From Castellaniella sp. MT123 (GTDB lineage Bacteria > Pseudomonadota > Gammaproteobacteria > Burkholderiales > Burkholderiaceae_B): a stretch of DNA of 64,000 nucleotides. Shown one piece after another: positions 43,214 through 52,698 of the stretch. Position numbers and translations under genes: made by a program. The notes below the pieces were generated by a model. It had not been told where the DNA came from, made no database searches, and saw only the letters and a program-made list of their open reading frames with translations. The stretch's first letter is position 1, and every line of letters begins with the position of its first letter. The stretch is taken from positions 1,364,001-1,428,000 of the forward strand of contig NZ_CP154879.1 in NCBI RefSeq assembly GCF_039614765.1. Direction: 5' to 3'.

Positions 43214-46126
43214 GTGTCCCTGCTCCTGACTCTGATCCTCACCATCCCGTTCGCCGGCAGCCTGTGCGCCGCGCTGCTGCCTGCGACCGCGCGGCGTGCG
43301 GGGGCCTGGATCGCCGGCGGCAGCGCCCTGGCCTGCCTGCTGCTGACACTGGCACTGACACCAGAGGTCGCACACCTCGGGCTGATCAAGCTCAGCTTAC
43401 CCTGGATCCCGTCCCAGGGGGTGGACCTGACGTTGCGCATGGATGGCTACGCCTGGCTGTTCGCCGTCATCATCTCGTCCATGGGCGCCCTGATCGCCCT
43501 ATATGCCCACTATTACCTGTCAGCCCAGGATCCGGCACCCCGGTTCTTCGCCTTCCTGCTCAGTTTCATGGGGGCCATGCTGGGCGTGGTGCTGGCGGGC
43601 AATCTGATCCAGTTGCTGGTGTTCTGGGAACTGACCAGCCTGTCGTCCTTTATGTTGATCGGCTACTGGCACCACCGCATGGATGCCCGGCGCGGCGCGC
43701 GCATGGCACTGCTGGTCACCGGGGCGGGCGGCTTCTGCCTGCTGGCCAGCATGCTGATCATCGGCCACATCGTCGGCAGCTACGACCTCGACGACGTCCT
43801 GGCCGCCGCGAGCCAGATCCGCGGACACCGCTGGTATCCCATCCTGCTGGTGCTGCTGGCCGTGGGCGCGTTGACCAAAAGCGCGCAATTCCCCTTCCAT
43901 TTCTGGCTGCCCAACGCCATGGCCGCGCCCACGCCAGTGTCGGCCTATCTGCACTCGGCCACCATGGTGAAGGCGGGCGTCTTCCTGTTGGCGCGGTTCT
44001 GGCCGATCTTTTCCGGCACCGACTGGTGGACCTGGATCATCGGCAGCGCCGGCCTGTGTTCCCTGCTGCTGGGTGCCTATGCCGCCACATTCCAGCGAGA
44101 CATCAAGAGCGTGCTCGCCTATTCGACGATCAGCCATCTGGGCCTGATCACGCTGCTGCTGGGGATGAACAGCCGCCTGGCGCTGGTCGCCGCCATTTTC
44201 CACATGATCAACCATGCCACCTTCAAGGCCTCGCTCTTCATGGCCGCCGGCATCGTCGATCACGAAACCGGCACACGCGACCTGACCCGCTTGTCCGGCC
44301 TGCGCACGGCGATGCCGCTGACCGCCACCCTGGCGATGGTATCGGCTGCCGCCATGGCCGGCGTGCCACTGCTCAATGGCTTCATCTCGAAGGAAATGTT
44401 CTTTGCCGAGACCATCTTCACCTCCGGCCACTGGCTCACGCGCTGGGGCTTGCCGGCCGCAGCCGTGGTGGCGAGCGCCTTCAGTGTGGCCTATTCGCTA
44501 CGCCTGATCATGCAGGTGTTCTTCGGCCCGCCAGCGCACGATCTGCCGCGGACGCCGCACGACCCGACCCGCATGATGCTGATCCCCAGCGCGATCCTCG
44601 TCGTCATCTGCCTGGCCGTGGGCATGCTGCCGGGCCTGACCCTGGGCCCGGTCCTGGACATGGTTATGCGCGGCCTGCTCGGGCCGGGTCTGCCGGCCTT
44701 CGACCTGCAGGTATGGCACGGACTGAACCTGCCCCTGCTCATGAGCATGATCGCCATGGTCGGCGGGGTCGGCATCTATCTGGCGCTGCGCGAACGCGAC
44801 CGCAGGGCGCCCGGCCAGGTCCCGATCATCTATCGGCTCGACGGCCGCCGGAGCTTCGAGAACGCCCTGGAAGCCATCGACAGCGGCACCTTGTGGCTGC
44901 TGGGCCGGTTGCAGACCCAGCGGCTGCAGCCCCAGGTGCTGCTGCTGGTCTTGTGCACGCTGGGCGTGGCCCTGCTGCCGCTCGTCGACGGCGGCTGGTG
45001 GCCACAAGCCAGCACGCGCGACACCCCGCTGCAATGGTCCTTCGGCCTGATGTGGCTGGCCGGTGGCGCCTGCGCCATCGCCGCGGCCTATCAGGCCAAA
45101 TACCACCGCACAGCCTCGCTGATGCTGGCCGGCGCATCGGGCCTGATCACCTGCGTCACATTTGCCTGGCTGTCGGCCCCGGATCTCGCCCTGACCCAGC
45201 TGGCGGTCGAAGTCGTCACCACCGTCCTGATCCTGCTGGGCCTGCGCTGGCTGCCGCCGCGCATCGAGGAATACCCCGGCGCCACATGGCATCGCACCCA
45301 ATGGCGCCGGTGGCGCGATTTCACCGTGGCGGTGGCCGGCGGCGCGGGCCTCGCGGTCCTGGCCTACGTCATGATGATCCGTCCTGCCGCATACCAGAGC
45401 ATTTCCAGCTTTTTCGTCAAACAGGCGGTGCCGCTGGGGGGTGGCGCGAACGTCGTCAACGTGATCCTGGTGGACTTCCGGGCCTTTGACACCTTCGGTG
45501 AAATCACGGTGCTGGCTGTCGTCGCCCTCAGCGTCTATGCGCTGCTGCGACGCTTTCGGCCACCGGCGGAGGCGCTGGCGATGTCCTCGCGCCCATACAG
45601 TGCCCAGTCCGACTCGCGGGACCTGGAATCGGACACGCAGGCCACCCTGCCCGACGGCCTGATGAAGGTTCCCGCCGTCCTGGTGCGCCTGCTGCTGCCC
45701 GCCTCCACCCTGATCTCGCTGTATTTCCTGCTGCGCGGCCACAACCTGCCCGGCGGCGGTTTCGTGGGTGGCCTGGTCATGGCTACCGGCATCATCCTGC
45801 AATACATGGTGGGCGGCATCCTCTGGGTCGAGGCCCGGCCCCTGATCCGCCCGCAGGCCTGGATCGCCCTGGGCCTGCTGGTCGCGGGTATCGCCGCCAT
45901 GTCCGTCTGGTGGGTGGGGCGCCCCTTGCTGTCGGCCTACACCCTGGACCTGATGCTGCCTGTCGTCGGCGAGCTGCACCTGTCCAGCGTGTTGCTGTTC
46001 GACCTGGGGGTCTACATGCTCGTGGTTGGCGCGACCATCCTGTTCCTGATCGCGCTCGCCCACCAGTCCCTGCGCTTTCACCGCAACATCACAGAGCCGG
46101 CCGACGGCCCGCACACGGAGACCTGA
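43214..46126 (+). CDS. mrpA: Mrp/Pha cation:H+ antiporter, fused subunits A and B
   Basis: 970 residues from GTG at 43214. The first 500 or so residues form a NuoL-like proton-pumping domain (TLILTIPFAGSLCAALLP start; MINHATFKASLFMAAGIVDHETGTRD); the C-terminal part is the MrpB-like domain (ASTLISLYFLLRGHNLPGGGF). A single gene for A and B is usual in proteobacterial group 2 Mrp operons. It is the first of six genes (AB, C, D, E, F, G) with overlapping ends. The complex exchanges Na+ or K+ for H+ for pH and salt homeostasis. Confidence 0.94.
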   Translation: MSLLLTLILTIPFAGSLCAALLPATARRAGAWIAGGSALACLLLTLALTPEVAHLGLIKLSLPWIPSQGVDLTLRMDGYAWLFAVIISSMGALIALYAHYYLSAQDPAPRFFAFLLSFMGAMLGVVLAGNLIQLLVFWELTSLSSFMLIGYWHHRMDARRGARMALLVTGAGGFCLLASMLIIGHIVGSYDLDDVLAAASQIRGHRWYPILLVLLAVGALTKSAQFPFHFWLPNAMAAPTPVSAYLHSATMVKAGVFLLARFWPIFSGTDWWTWIIGSAGLCSLLLGAYAATFQRDIKSVLAYSTISHLGLITLLLGMNSRLALVAAIFHMINHATFKASLFMAAGIVDHETGTRDLTRLSGLRTAMPLTATLAMVSAAAMAGVPLLNGFISKEMFFAETIFTSGHWLTRWGLPAAAVVASAFSVAYSLRLIMQVFFGPPAHDLPRTPHDPTRMMLIPSAILVVICLAVGMLPGLTLGPVLDMVMRGLLGPGLPAFDLQVWHGLNLPLLMSMIAMVGGVGIYLALRERDRRAPGQVPIIYRLDGRRSFENALEAIDSGTLWLLGRLQTQRLQPQVLLLVLCTLGVALLPLVDGGWWPQASTRDTPLQWSFGLMWLAGGACAIAAAYQAKYHRTASLMLAGASGLITCVTFAWLSAPDLALTQLAVEVVTTVLILLGLRWLPPRIEEYPGATWHRTQWRRWRDFTVAVAGGAGLAVLAYVMMIRPAAYQSISSFFVKQAVPLGGGANVVNVILVDFRAFDTFGEITVLAVVALSVYALLRRFRPPAEALAMSSRPYSAQSDSRDLESDTQATLPDGLMKVPAVLVRLLLPASTLISLYFLLRGHNLPGGGFVGGLVMATGIILQYMVGGILWVEARPLIRPQAWIALGLLVAGIAAMSVWWVGRPLLSAYTLDLMLPVVGELHLSSVLLFDLGVYMLVVGATILFLIALAHQSLRFHRNITEPADGPHTET

Positions 46127-46128
46127 CC

Positions 46129-46470
46129 ATGGAATGGATTCTGGCCCTGGGGATCGGCGTGCTGGCGGGATCGGGTATCTGGCTGCTGCTGCGGCCGCGC
46201 ACCTTCCAGTTCATCATGGGGCTGACCCTGATGACCTACGCCGTCAATCTGTTCATCTTCGCCATGGGCCGCCTGCGGCTGGACGCCCCACCGGTCATCG
46301 ACCCGCACTGGGCGGACCCGGCCCGCTATGCCGACCCGCTACCCCAGGCCCTGGTCCTGACCGCCATCGTCATCGGGTTTGCGACCACCGCCCTGTTCCT
46401 GGTGGTGCTGCTGGCCTCGCGCGGCATGAGCGACACCGACCACGTCGACGGCGAGGAGCACCGCCCATGA
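46129..46470 (+). CDS. mrpC: Mrp antiporter subunit C (NuoK-like)
   Basis: 113 residues with three membrane segments (MEWILALGIGVLAGSGIWLLL start; GLTLMTYAVNLFIFAMG). It resembles NuoK of complex I. It starts 2 bp after mrpAB and overlaps mrpD by ATGA. Confidence 0.93.
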   Translation: MEWILALGIGVLAGSGIWLLLRPRTFQFIMGLTLMTYAVNLFIFAMGRLRLDAPPVIDPHWADPARYADPLPQALVLTAIVIGFATTALFLVVLLASRGMSDTDHVDGEEHRP

Positions 46471-48089
46471 TGCCCTGGCTTCAGCACCTGCCGGTCCTGC
46501 CGATCCTCGTGCCGCTGCTGACCAGTGCGCTGATGCTGCTGACCCGCGACAGCCAGCGGCGCTTGCGTGTCGGGCTGGGAACGGCCGCGATCCTGCTGCA
46601 GATCCTGATCGCGCTGATGCTGATCCGTGCCACGCAAGGCATCGGCGCCCCGGCCTGGCCCGACGGTATCGGCGTCTATCGCCTGGGCAACTGGCCCGCG
46701 CCTTTCGGCATTGTCCTGGTCGCCGACCGCCTCTCCGCCCTGATGCTGGGGCTGACCGCCGTGCTGGGCCTGTGCGCCTGGATCTACGCCACGGCCCGCT
46801 GGGACCGGGCGGGCAGCCACTTCCACCCGCTGTTCCAGCTGCTGCTGATGGGCCTTAACGGCGCGTTCCTGGCCGGCGACCTGTTCAACCTGTTCGTCTT
46901 CTTCGAGATCCTGCTGACGGCATCCTACGGCCTGATGCTGCACGGCTCGGGCAAGCGCCGCGTCGGCGCCGCCCTGCACTACATCGGCGTCAACCTGATC
47001 GCCTCATTCCTGCTGCTGATCGCCATCGCCCTGATCTACGGGCTGACCGGCACGCTGAACCTGGCCGATCTGTCAAAACAAGCCCTGACCCTGGCGGGGG
47101 CGGACCGGCAGCTCTTTGACAGCGCGGCCGCCATCCTGGGCGTCGCCTTCCTCATCAAGGCCGCCGCCTGGCCGCTGAACTTCTGGCTACCCAACACTTA
47201 CACCGAAGCCGCCGCACCGGTGGCGGCACTGTTTACCATCATGACCAAGGTCGGGATCTACGCCTTGCTGCGCATCGGATCCCTGCTGCTGCCGGCTGGC
47301 GCGCCGGCGGCCTTCGGCGGCGCCTGGATGTTTCCAGCCGGCATCGCGACACTGGCGTTCGGCACCTTGGGCATGCTGGCCAGCACCCAGCCCCGGCGAA
47401 TTGCCGCCTATGCGGTCATCACTTCATCGGGCACCCTGTTCGCGGCGCTGGGCATGCCCGGCGTCACGGTGACCGGCCCGGCCCTGTACTACCTGCTCAG
47501 TTCCGTCCTGGGCCTGGGCGCGTTCTTCCTGCTGCTGGAACTCACCGAGCGCAGCCAGTCCTTCGGGGCGGACATGCTGGCCATCACCCAGGAAGCCTTC
47601 GAAGGCGACGAACCCGAGGCCGCCAGCCTGTCGGAGCAGGTGGTCGGAACACCGCTGCCCGCCACCATGGCATTCCTGGGCCTGAGCTTTTTCGCCTGCT
47701 CCCTGCTGATCGTCGGCCTGCCGCCTCTGTCCGGCTTCGTGGCGAAATTCTCGCTGCTGTCCGCCGCGCTACAAACCGCCGAACAGGGCGCACCCACGTT
47801 CAATGTCTGGCTGCTGGTGACGGCCATGCTGACCTCGGGCGTCGCCTGCCTGATGGCGCTGGGACGCTGCGGCGTGCGGCTCTTCTGGGTTCCCGAACAG
47901 CTGCACGTCCCGACCCTGAGGATCAATGAAATGGCCCCCATCCTGATCCTGCTGGCCGCCTGCGCGCTGTTGACGGTTCAGGCCGGTCCCGTCATGGATT
48001 ATCTAGAGGATACCGCGCACTATCTGGACCAGCCCGCACGCTACATCCAGGCCGTGCTGGCACCCGCCTTCCCAGGAAGCCAGCCATGA
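46467..48089 (+). CDS. mrpD: Mrp antiporter subunit D (NuoN/M-like)
   Basis: 540 residues with about 14 membrane segments. The proton-channel motif FLIKAAAWPLNFWLPNTYTE contains the conserved lysine of antiporter-like subunits, and GDLFNLFVFFEILLTASYG carries the conserved membrane glutamate. It overlaps mrpC and mrpE by 4 bp on each side. Confidence 0.94.
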   Translation: MMPWLQHLPVLPILVPLLTSALMLLTRDSQRRLRVGLGTAAILLQILIALMLIRATQGIGAPAWPDGIGVYRLGNWPAPFGIVLVADRLSALMLGLTAVLGLCAWIYATARWDRAGSHFHPLFQLLLMGLNGAFLAGDLFNLFVFFEILLTASYGLMLHGSGKRRVGAALHYIGVNLIASFLLLIAIALIYGLTGTLNLADLSKQALTLAGADRQLFDSAAAILGVAFLIKAAAWPLNFWLPNTYTEAAAPVAALFTIMTKVGIYALLRIGSLLLPAGAPAAFGGAWMFPAGIATLAFGTLGMLASTQPRRIAAYAVITSSGTLFAALGMPGVTVTGPALYYLLSSVLGLGAFFLLLELTERSQSFGADMLAITQEAFEGDEPEAASLSEQVVGTPLPATMAFLGLSFFACSLLIVGLPPLSGFVAKFSLLSAALQTAEQGAPTFNVWLLVTAMLTSGVACLMALGRCGVRLFWVPEQLHVPTLRINEMAPILILLAACALLTVQAGPVMDYLEDTAHYLDQPARYIQAVLAPAFPGSQP

Positions 48090-48574
48090 AGCGTCTGCTC
48101 GGTTTCCTGCCGCTGCCCTGCCTGCTGCTGGCCTTGTGGCTGATCCTGAACGACAGTCTGTCGGCCGGTCACATCGCGCTGGGCCTGGCCATCGCACTGA
48201 TTCTCAGCCTGTTGACCCCGATCCTGCGTCCCGTCCGCGCGCGCCTGTCCCACCCACTCACAGCGCTGCGGCTGGTCGGCCACGTGGCAGTCGACATCGC
48301 GCATTCGAACTGGTTGGTCGGCCTGCGCATCCTGCGCGGCGACACCGCGAACGCCCGGCCCGGATTCCTGGACATTCCGCTACGCATCCGCGACCCCCAC
48401 GGACTGGCCGCACTGGCCGGCATCGTGACCTTCACCCCAGGCACAGTCTGGGCCGGACACGATCCGGCGCACAACATCCTGACCCTGCACGTCCTGGACC
48501 TGCACGACCCCGCAGGCCTGACGCACACCATCCAGGACCGTTATGAACGCCCGCTGATGGAGATCTTCGAATGA
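48086..48574 (+). CDS. mrpE: Mrp antiporter subunit E
   Basis: 162 residues, with membrane segments near the N-terminus (LPCLLLALWLILNDSLSAGHI) and a soluble C-terminal part containing ITFTPGTVW-like VTFTPGTVWAGHDP, an MrpE hallmark. Overlaps mrpD and mrpF by 4 bp. Confidence 0.92.
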   Translation: MKRLLGFLPLPCLLLALWLILNDSLSAGHIALGLAIALILSLLTPILRPVRARLSHPLTALRLVGHVAVDIAHSNWLVGLRILRGDTANARPGFLDIPLRIRDPHGLAALAGIVTFTPGTVWAGHDPAHNILTLHVLDLHDPAGLTHTIQDRYERPLMEIFE

Positions 48575-48855
48575 GCGCTTTGATACTGGACTGGGCCGCC
48601 GGCTTCGCCCTGTTGTGTTTCGTCCTGGGCCTGGCCTGCGCGGCAGTCCGCCTGATCCGGGGCCCCCGGGCGGAGGACCGCATCCTGGCCCTGGACACGC
48701 TCTACATCAACGGCATGCTGATCCTGCTGGTGCTGGGCCTGCGGTTCGAGGCCGGACTCTATTTCGACGTGGCGCTGCTGATCGCGCTGTTCGGCTTCGT
48801 CGGCTCCACGGCCCTGGCGAAATTCCTGTTGCGCGGCGAGGTCATCGAACCATGA
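48571..48855 (+). CDS. mrpF: Mrp antiporter subunit F
   Basis: 94 residues, three membrane segments; CAAVRLIRGPRAEDRILALDTL is the characteristic MrpF cytoplasmic loop. Overlaps mrpE and mrpG by 4 bp. Confidence 0.92.
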   Translation: MSALILDWAAGFALLCFVLGLACAAVRLIRGPRAEDRILALDTLYINGMLILLVLGLRFEAGLYFDVALLIALFGFVGSTALAKFLLRGEVIEP

Positions 48856-49157
48856 ACGAACTGCCCTTGTGGGCCGCCATCCTGGTCGCCCTGTTGCTCG
48901 TCCTGGCCGGGATCGTGACATTGACCGGCTCGATAGGCCTGCTGCGCCTGCGCACCTTCTACGAGCGCATGCATGCGCCGACGATGGGGACGACGATGGG
49001 CGCCTTCTGCATCGCACTGGCGGCGACGCTGGTCGCCAGCCTGCTGCAGGAACGGCCCATCTTCCACGAATGGCTGATCTGCCTGTTCCTGTTCATGACG
49101 GCCCCGGTGACGGCCATCCTGCTCATGCAAAGCGCCATTCAGCGCCGCAAACCTTGA
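48852..49157 (+). CDS. mrpG: Mrp antiporter subunit G
   Basis: 101 residues from ATG at 48852. Signature segments LTGSIGLLRLRTFYERMHAPT and MTAPVTAILLMQSAI identify MrpG. Last gene of the antiporter operon; no clear terminator follows within the 121-bp gap. Confidence 0.92.
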   Translation: MNELPLWAAILVALLLVLAGIVTLTGSIGLLRLRTFYERMHAPTMGTTMGAFCIALAATLVASLLQERPIFHEWLICLFLFMTAPVTAILLMQSAIQRRKP

Positions 49158-49278
49158 TGGAAAAGCGCGCTTGAGCATATTTGTAACATATTGCTAAGGG
49201 GAAACCCGTACACTGATTGTTATCAGTACCCTTCACCGGGCCGGGATTACGCCCGGAATCACTCAAGGAGAGCCCATT

Positions 49279-49677
49279 ATGCGTCAAGCATTACAGATGT
49301 CTTTGCGTGCCACCCTGCTGGCGGCCGGCCTTGGCTGCACCGTCCTGTTCATGCCGGCCGCCCAGGCCGCTGCCCCGCAAACCCAATATCAGCGGGACGT
49401 GGAACACTGCAACTCCACGCCTGGCATCGACAAGAAAGCCTGCCTGCACGAAGCCGGCGCAGCGGCGCAGGCCGCCCGCCAGGACGCACTGACCAGCCCC
49501 CCGACGCAGACGGAGGACAAGAATCGCACCCTGCGTTGCAATGGCCTGCCGGCCGGTCAGCGCGAGGATTGCATGAAACTGATGGAAAGCGCCAATACCC
49601 GTGAGCAAGGCTCGGTCCAGTCGGGCGGAATCCTGCGCGAAACCACGATCACCATCCCGGCCACGACCGGTTCGTGA
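49279..49677 (+). CDS. Small secreted cysteine-containing protein, unknown function
   Basis: 132 residues with a Sec signal peptide (hydrophobic stretch to about residue 30, cleavage near AQAA). The mature part has four cysteines in two similar units: CNSTPGIDKKAC and CNGLPAGQREDC. The spacing suggests a tandem helical hairpin with two disulfides. Gln/Ala/Thr-rich elsewhere. AAGGAGA lies 9 bp before the ATG. Exported and periplasmic or secreted; no family recognised. It converges on kup with a 4-bp gap. Confidence 0.75.
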   Translation: MRQALQMSLRATLLAAGLGCTVLFMPAAQAAAPQTQYQRDVEHCNSTPGIDKKACLHEAGAAAQAARQDALTSPPTQTEDKNRTLRCNGLPAGQREDCMKLMESANTREQGSVQSGGILRETTITIPATTGS

Positions 49678-49681
49678 TCGC

Positions 49682-51574
49682 TCACAGTTCCATCTGCATG
49701 CCCATCTCCACCACCCGGTTCGGAGGAATCTTGTAGAACCGGGTGGTGCGGCTGGCATTGCGCGCCATGAAGGCGAACAGGTGCCGCCGCCAGCTCTGAT
49801 GCCACGGCAGGCGGCGCACCACGATGACGGTCTGACGAGACAGAAAATACGAAGTCTGCATCGGTTCCAGATTCAGTTCCGGAACTTCGTGGCCGATCTG
49901 CTCCACGACCTGCGGTACGTTCGGTTCTTGCTTGAAACCCCACCGCGCAATGGCCTGCCAGCTGCTGCGGCTGACCCGCTCGACCCTCAGCCGCTCGTTG
50001 AACGGCACATAAGGCTCGTCCGCCACCTCGATGGTCAGAAACAGCGCCTGTTCGTGCAGCACCTTATTGTGTTTCAGATTGTGTAACAAGGCGGGCGGCA
50101 CCGTACCCACGATCATGCTCATGAAGACCGCTGTTCCCGGCACCCGCGTCGGCGGGTAGGCTTCCAGCGATTCCATGAAGCTGACCAGCGACTGATGGTC
50201 CCCGGCCAGGTTGTCGTGGATCCGCTGGCGGCCCTGCTTCCAGGTCACCATCAGCGTCAGCAGGACAATCCCCACCACCAGCGGCAGCCAGCCACCCTCG
50301 TGCAGCTTGAGCGTATTCGACAAGAACAGCAGCACGTCGATCACCAGAAACAACACGATCAGCGCCAGCCAGGCTACGCGCCGCGCGCCGCGTGAACTGC
50401 GCGGCAGTACCGCAAAGGCCAGCACGGACGTCATCAGCATGGTCCCGGTGACGGCGAACCCGTAAGCATGCGCCAACCGGTCCGATGACCCGAAGGCCAG
50501 GATCAGCACCAGCACGGCAATCAACAGCAGCCAATTGACCCGGGGCAGATAAATCTGACCTTCTTCCTTGGCCGAGGTGTGCTGGATCACCATACGCGGC
50601 CAGTAGCCCAACTGGACCGCCTGGCGGGTCATGGAGAACGCACCCGAAATAACCGACTGCGACGCGATCACCGTCGCCACCGTCGCCAAGCCGACCAGCG
50701 GGATCAGCCCCCAATCCGGGGCCAGCAGGAAAAACGGGTTGCGGATCGCAGAGGGATCGCTGAGCAGCAGGGCCCCCTGGCCGAAATAGCACAGCACCAG
50801 CGCGGGTAGAACCATGGCAAACCAGGCGCGGCGGATGGTGGGCCAGCCAAAATGCCCCATGTCCGCGTACAGAGCTTCCGCCCCGGTCAGGGCCAGTACC
50901 AGCGCTCCCAGCGCCAGGAAGGTCTGCCAGGGTGCATCGCCGATGAAACGCAGCGCCCAGACAGGATTGATCGCCTGCAACACTTGCGGCTGCTCGAACA
51001 CACGCCAGGCCCCGAGGATGCCCAGCGTCAGGAACCAGAGAAACATGACCGGACCAAAGAGCCTGCCCACCGTGCCGGTCCCCCGCGACTGGACCATGAA
51101 GAGCGCAACCAGCACCACCACCGAAATCGGCACGACCCAGGCATCGAGTCGATGCGACACGATCCCGATGCCTTCGACCGCCGACAGCACGGAAATGGCC
51201 GGCGTGATCATGCTGTCGCCATAGAACAGACTGGCCCCGATCAGGCCCAGGAACGCCAAACGCCAGCGCGTGCGCTCCGGTCGCCCTCGCATGGCCAGTT
51301 CCATCAACGCCAGGGTTCCACCCTCTCCGCGGTTGTCGGCACGCAGGATACAGGTGACATATTTCACCGACACCACCACGATCAACATCCAGAAAAGAAT
51401 CGACAGCATGCCCAGCACGTGTTCGATATCCGGTTGCCCGGTCATCGACAGGGCGACCTTCATGGTGTACAGCGGGCTCGTGCCGATGTCGCCGTAGACG
51501 ACGCCCAGTGCACCGATCAGCATGGCCGCCTGCGGGCCTTTCAAGTCCGTATCTTTCTGAGTGCTCATGGTCAT
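49682..51574 (-). CDS. kup: Kup-family K+:H+ symporter
   Basis: About 630 residues. Low-affinity potassium uptake. Family signatures: ALGVVYGDIGTSPLYT near the N-terminus, GEGGTLALMEL, and FYGDSMITPAISVLSAVEG; 12 membrane segments and a C-terminal cytoplasmic domain (YKIPPNRVVEMGMQMEL end). Start chosen at 51574, whose ATGA overlaps the kinase stop; ATG at 51568 is two codons further in. Coupling to a two-component system is unusual for kup and suggests sensor-controlled K+ uptake. Confidence 0.94.
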   Translation of the reverse strand: MTMSTQKDTDLKGPQAAMLIGALGVVYGDIGTSPLYTMKVALSMTGQPDIEHVLGMLSILFWMLIVVVSVKYVTCILRADNRGEGGTLALMELAMRGRPERTRWRLAFLGLIGASLFYGDSMITPAISVLSAVEGIGIVSHRLDAWVVPISVVVLVALFMVQSRGTGTVGRLFGPVMFLWFLTLGILGAWRVFEQPQVLQAINPVWALRFIGDAPWQTFLALGALVLALTGAEALYADMGHFGWPTIRRAWFAMVLPALVLCYFGQGALLLSDPSAIRNPFFLLAPDWGLIPLVGLATVATVIASQSVISGAFSMTRQAVQLGYWPRMVIQHTSAKEEGQIYLPRVNWLLLIAVLVLILAFGSSDRLAHAYGFAVTGTMLMTSVLAFAVLPRSSRGARRVAWLALIVLFLVIDVLLFLSNTLKLHEGGWLPLVVGIVLLTLMVTWKQGRQRIHDNLAGDHQSLVSFMESLEAYPPTRVPGTAVFMSMIVGTVPPALLHNLKHNKVLHEQALFLTIEVADEPYVPFNERLRVERVSRSSWQAIARWGFKQEPNVPQVVEQIGHEVPELNLEPMQTSYFLSRQTVIVVRRLPWHQSWRRHLFAFMARNASRTTRFYKIPPNRVVEMGMQMEL

Positions 51575-52698
51575 TCGGCCCGTGTCAGGCAAGCCCCCCG
51601 CCAGGGGCCGGGAAAAATCAGGGTGATCCGCGTCCCCGCGAAGGCGGGGCGGCTGATGACTTTCCACCAGGCGCCATGCGCCCGGGCGATCTCGCGCACG
51701 ATCGCCAGACCCAGGCCGGATCCTCCCGGGCCCGCATCGGCCGCCCGATAGAAAGCCTCGAAGACCCGCTCGATGTCGTCCACCTGGATGCCGGAGCCGT
51801 CGTCCTCGACGGAAAACGACGGCGGGTTCGCCATGACGCGCAGCTGAATCAGCCGGGCGCCCACGCCGTAGCGCAGGGCATTATCGATCAGATTGCCCAA
51901 CAGTTCGCCCAGCAGGACCGGATCGCCGTCCACCCAGACCGGTTCGTCGGGCGCGGCCAATTGCAGGTCGATCGATCGATCGCGCGCCCGGTCCAGCCAT
52001 TCGGATCCGGCCTGGCGCATCCATTCGCACAGGTCCAGACGCACGAAACTGTCCTGGGGCCGGGAGGCATGGTCCGCGCGGGCCAGCACCAGCAACTGCT
52101 GCCCCATGCGGATCATGTGGTCGGTGACTTTCTTGATCCGACCCGCCCGCACCCGGATGTCATCGGGCAGATCCTGGCCCAGCATCAGCTCGGATTCGAG
52201 CTTCAGCCCGGCCAGAGGGGTGCGCAACTGATGGGCGGCATGGCCGACGAAGCGGCGCTGCGCCTGGACGGAATCGTCCAGCCGCACGAGCAGATCGTTG
52301 AAATGCAGCACCAGGGGGGCGACCTCGCTGGGCAACCCGGCCAGGTCCAGCGGCTGAAGGTCCTCGATCGACCGCTGGCGGATCTGATCCGCCAGCCGAT
52401 TGATGGAGCTGAGCTCGTGGCGGATCCCGGAAATCAGCACCCAGACGAACAGCACCACCAGCAAGCCCTGCGTCAGCAGCATCACCCAGAACAGATCGCG
52501 CAGCAACCAGGACTGGGGGTTGATGACCCCGGTCATGAACCAGGTCGCCAGCAGATCGATTGCGACCAGGATGAAGAAGGCCGGCAGCAGACGCCGGACC
52601 AGCCGGCGCGCGAGGGAGTCCTGGGGCATCAGATGTTCGAACAGCCCCAGCGCGCGGCGATCCTGGCGGGGATCGGATGCGACGGACCTATTGGGCAC
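51571..52698 (-). CDS. Two-component sensor histidine kinase (TctE/QseC-like)
   Basis: 375 residues if started at the GTG at 52698, which overlaps the response-regulator stop by 11 bp; ATG at 52629 would give 352 residues. Two membrane segments (LLPAFFILVAIDLLATWF and LFWVMLLTQGLLVVLFVWVLI) are separated by a very short periplasmic loop, so sensing may occur within the membrane. H-box is HAAHQLRTPLAGL, then GELLGNLIDNALRYG (N-box) and VEDDGSGIQ (G-box). Operon order: regulator, kinase, kup. Confidence 0.88.
   Translation of the reverse strand: MPNRSVASDPRQDRRALGLFEHLMPQDSLARRLVRRLLPAFFILVAIDLLATWFMTGVINPQSWLLRDLFWVMLLTQGLLVVLFVWVLISGIRHELSSINRLADQIRQRSIEDLQPLDLAGLPSEVAPLVLHFNDLLVRLDDSVQAQRRFVGHAAHQLRTPLAGLKLESELMLGQDLPDDIRVRAGRIKKVTDHMIRMGQQLLVLARADHASRPQDSFVRLDLCEWMRQAGSEWLDRARDRSIDLQLAAPDEPVWVDGDPVLLGELLGNLIDNALRYGVGARLIQLRVMANPPSFSVEDDGSGIQVDDIERVFEAFYRAADAGPGGSGLGLAIVREIARAHGAWWKVISRPAFAGTRITLIFPGPWRGACLTRAE

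Noticed and set aside
42847-45489. An 880-codon open frame overlapping mrpAB in another frame
   Set aside because: Pro/Arg/Ala-rich translation without motifs; the mrpAB frame is conserved throughout.
44498-46114. A 538-codon minus-strand frame opposite mrpAB
   Set aside because: Gln/Gly/Asp-rich antisense translation typical of shadows in high-GC genes.
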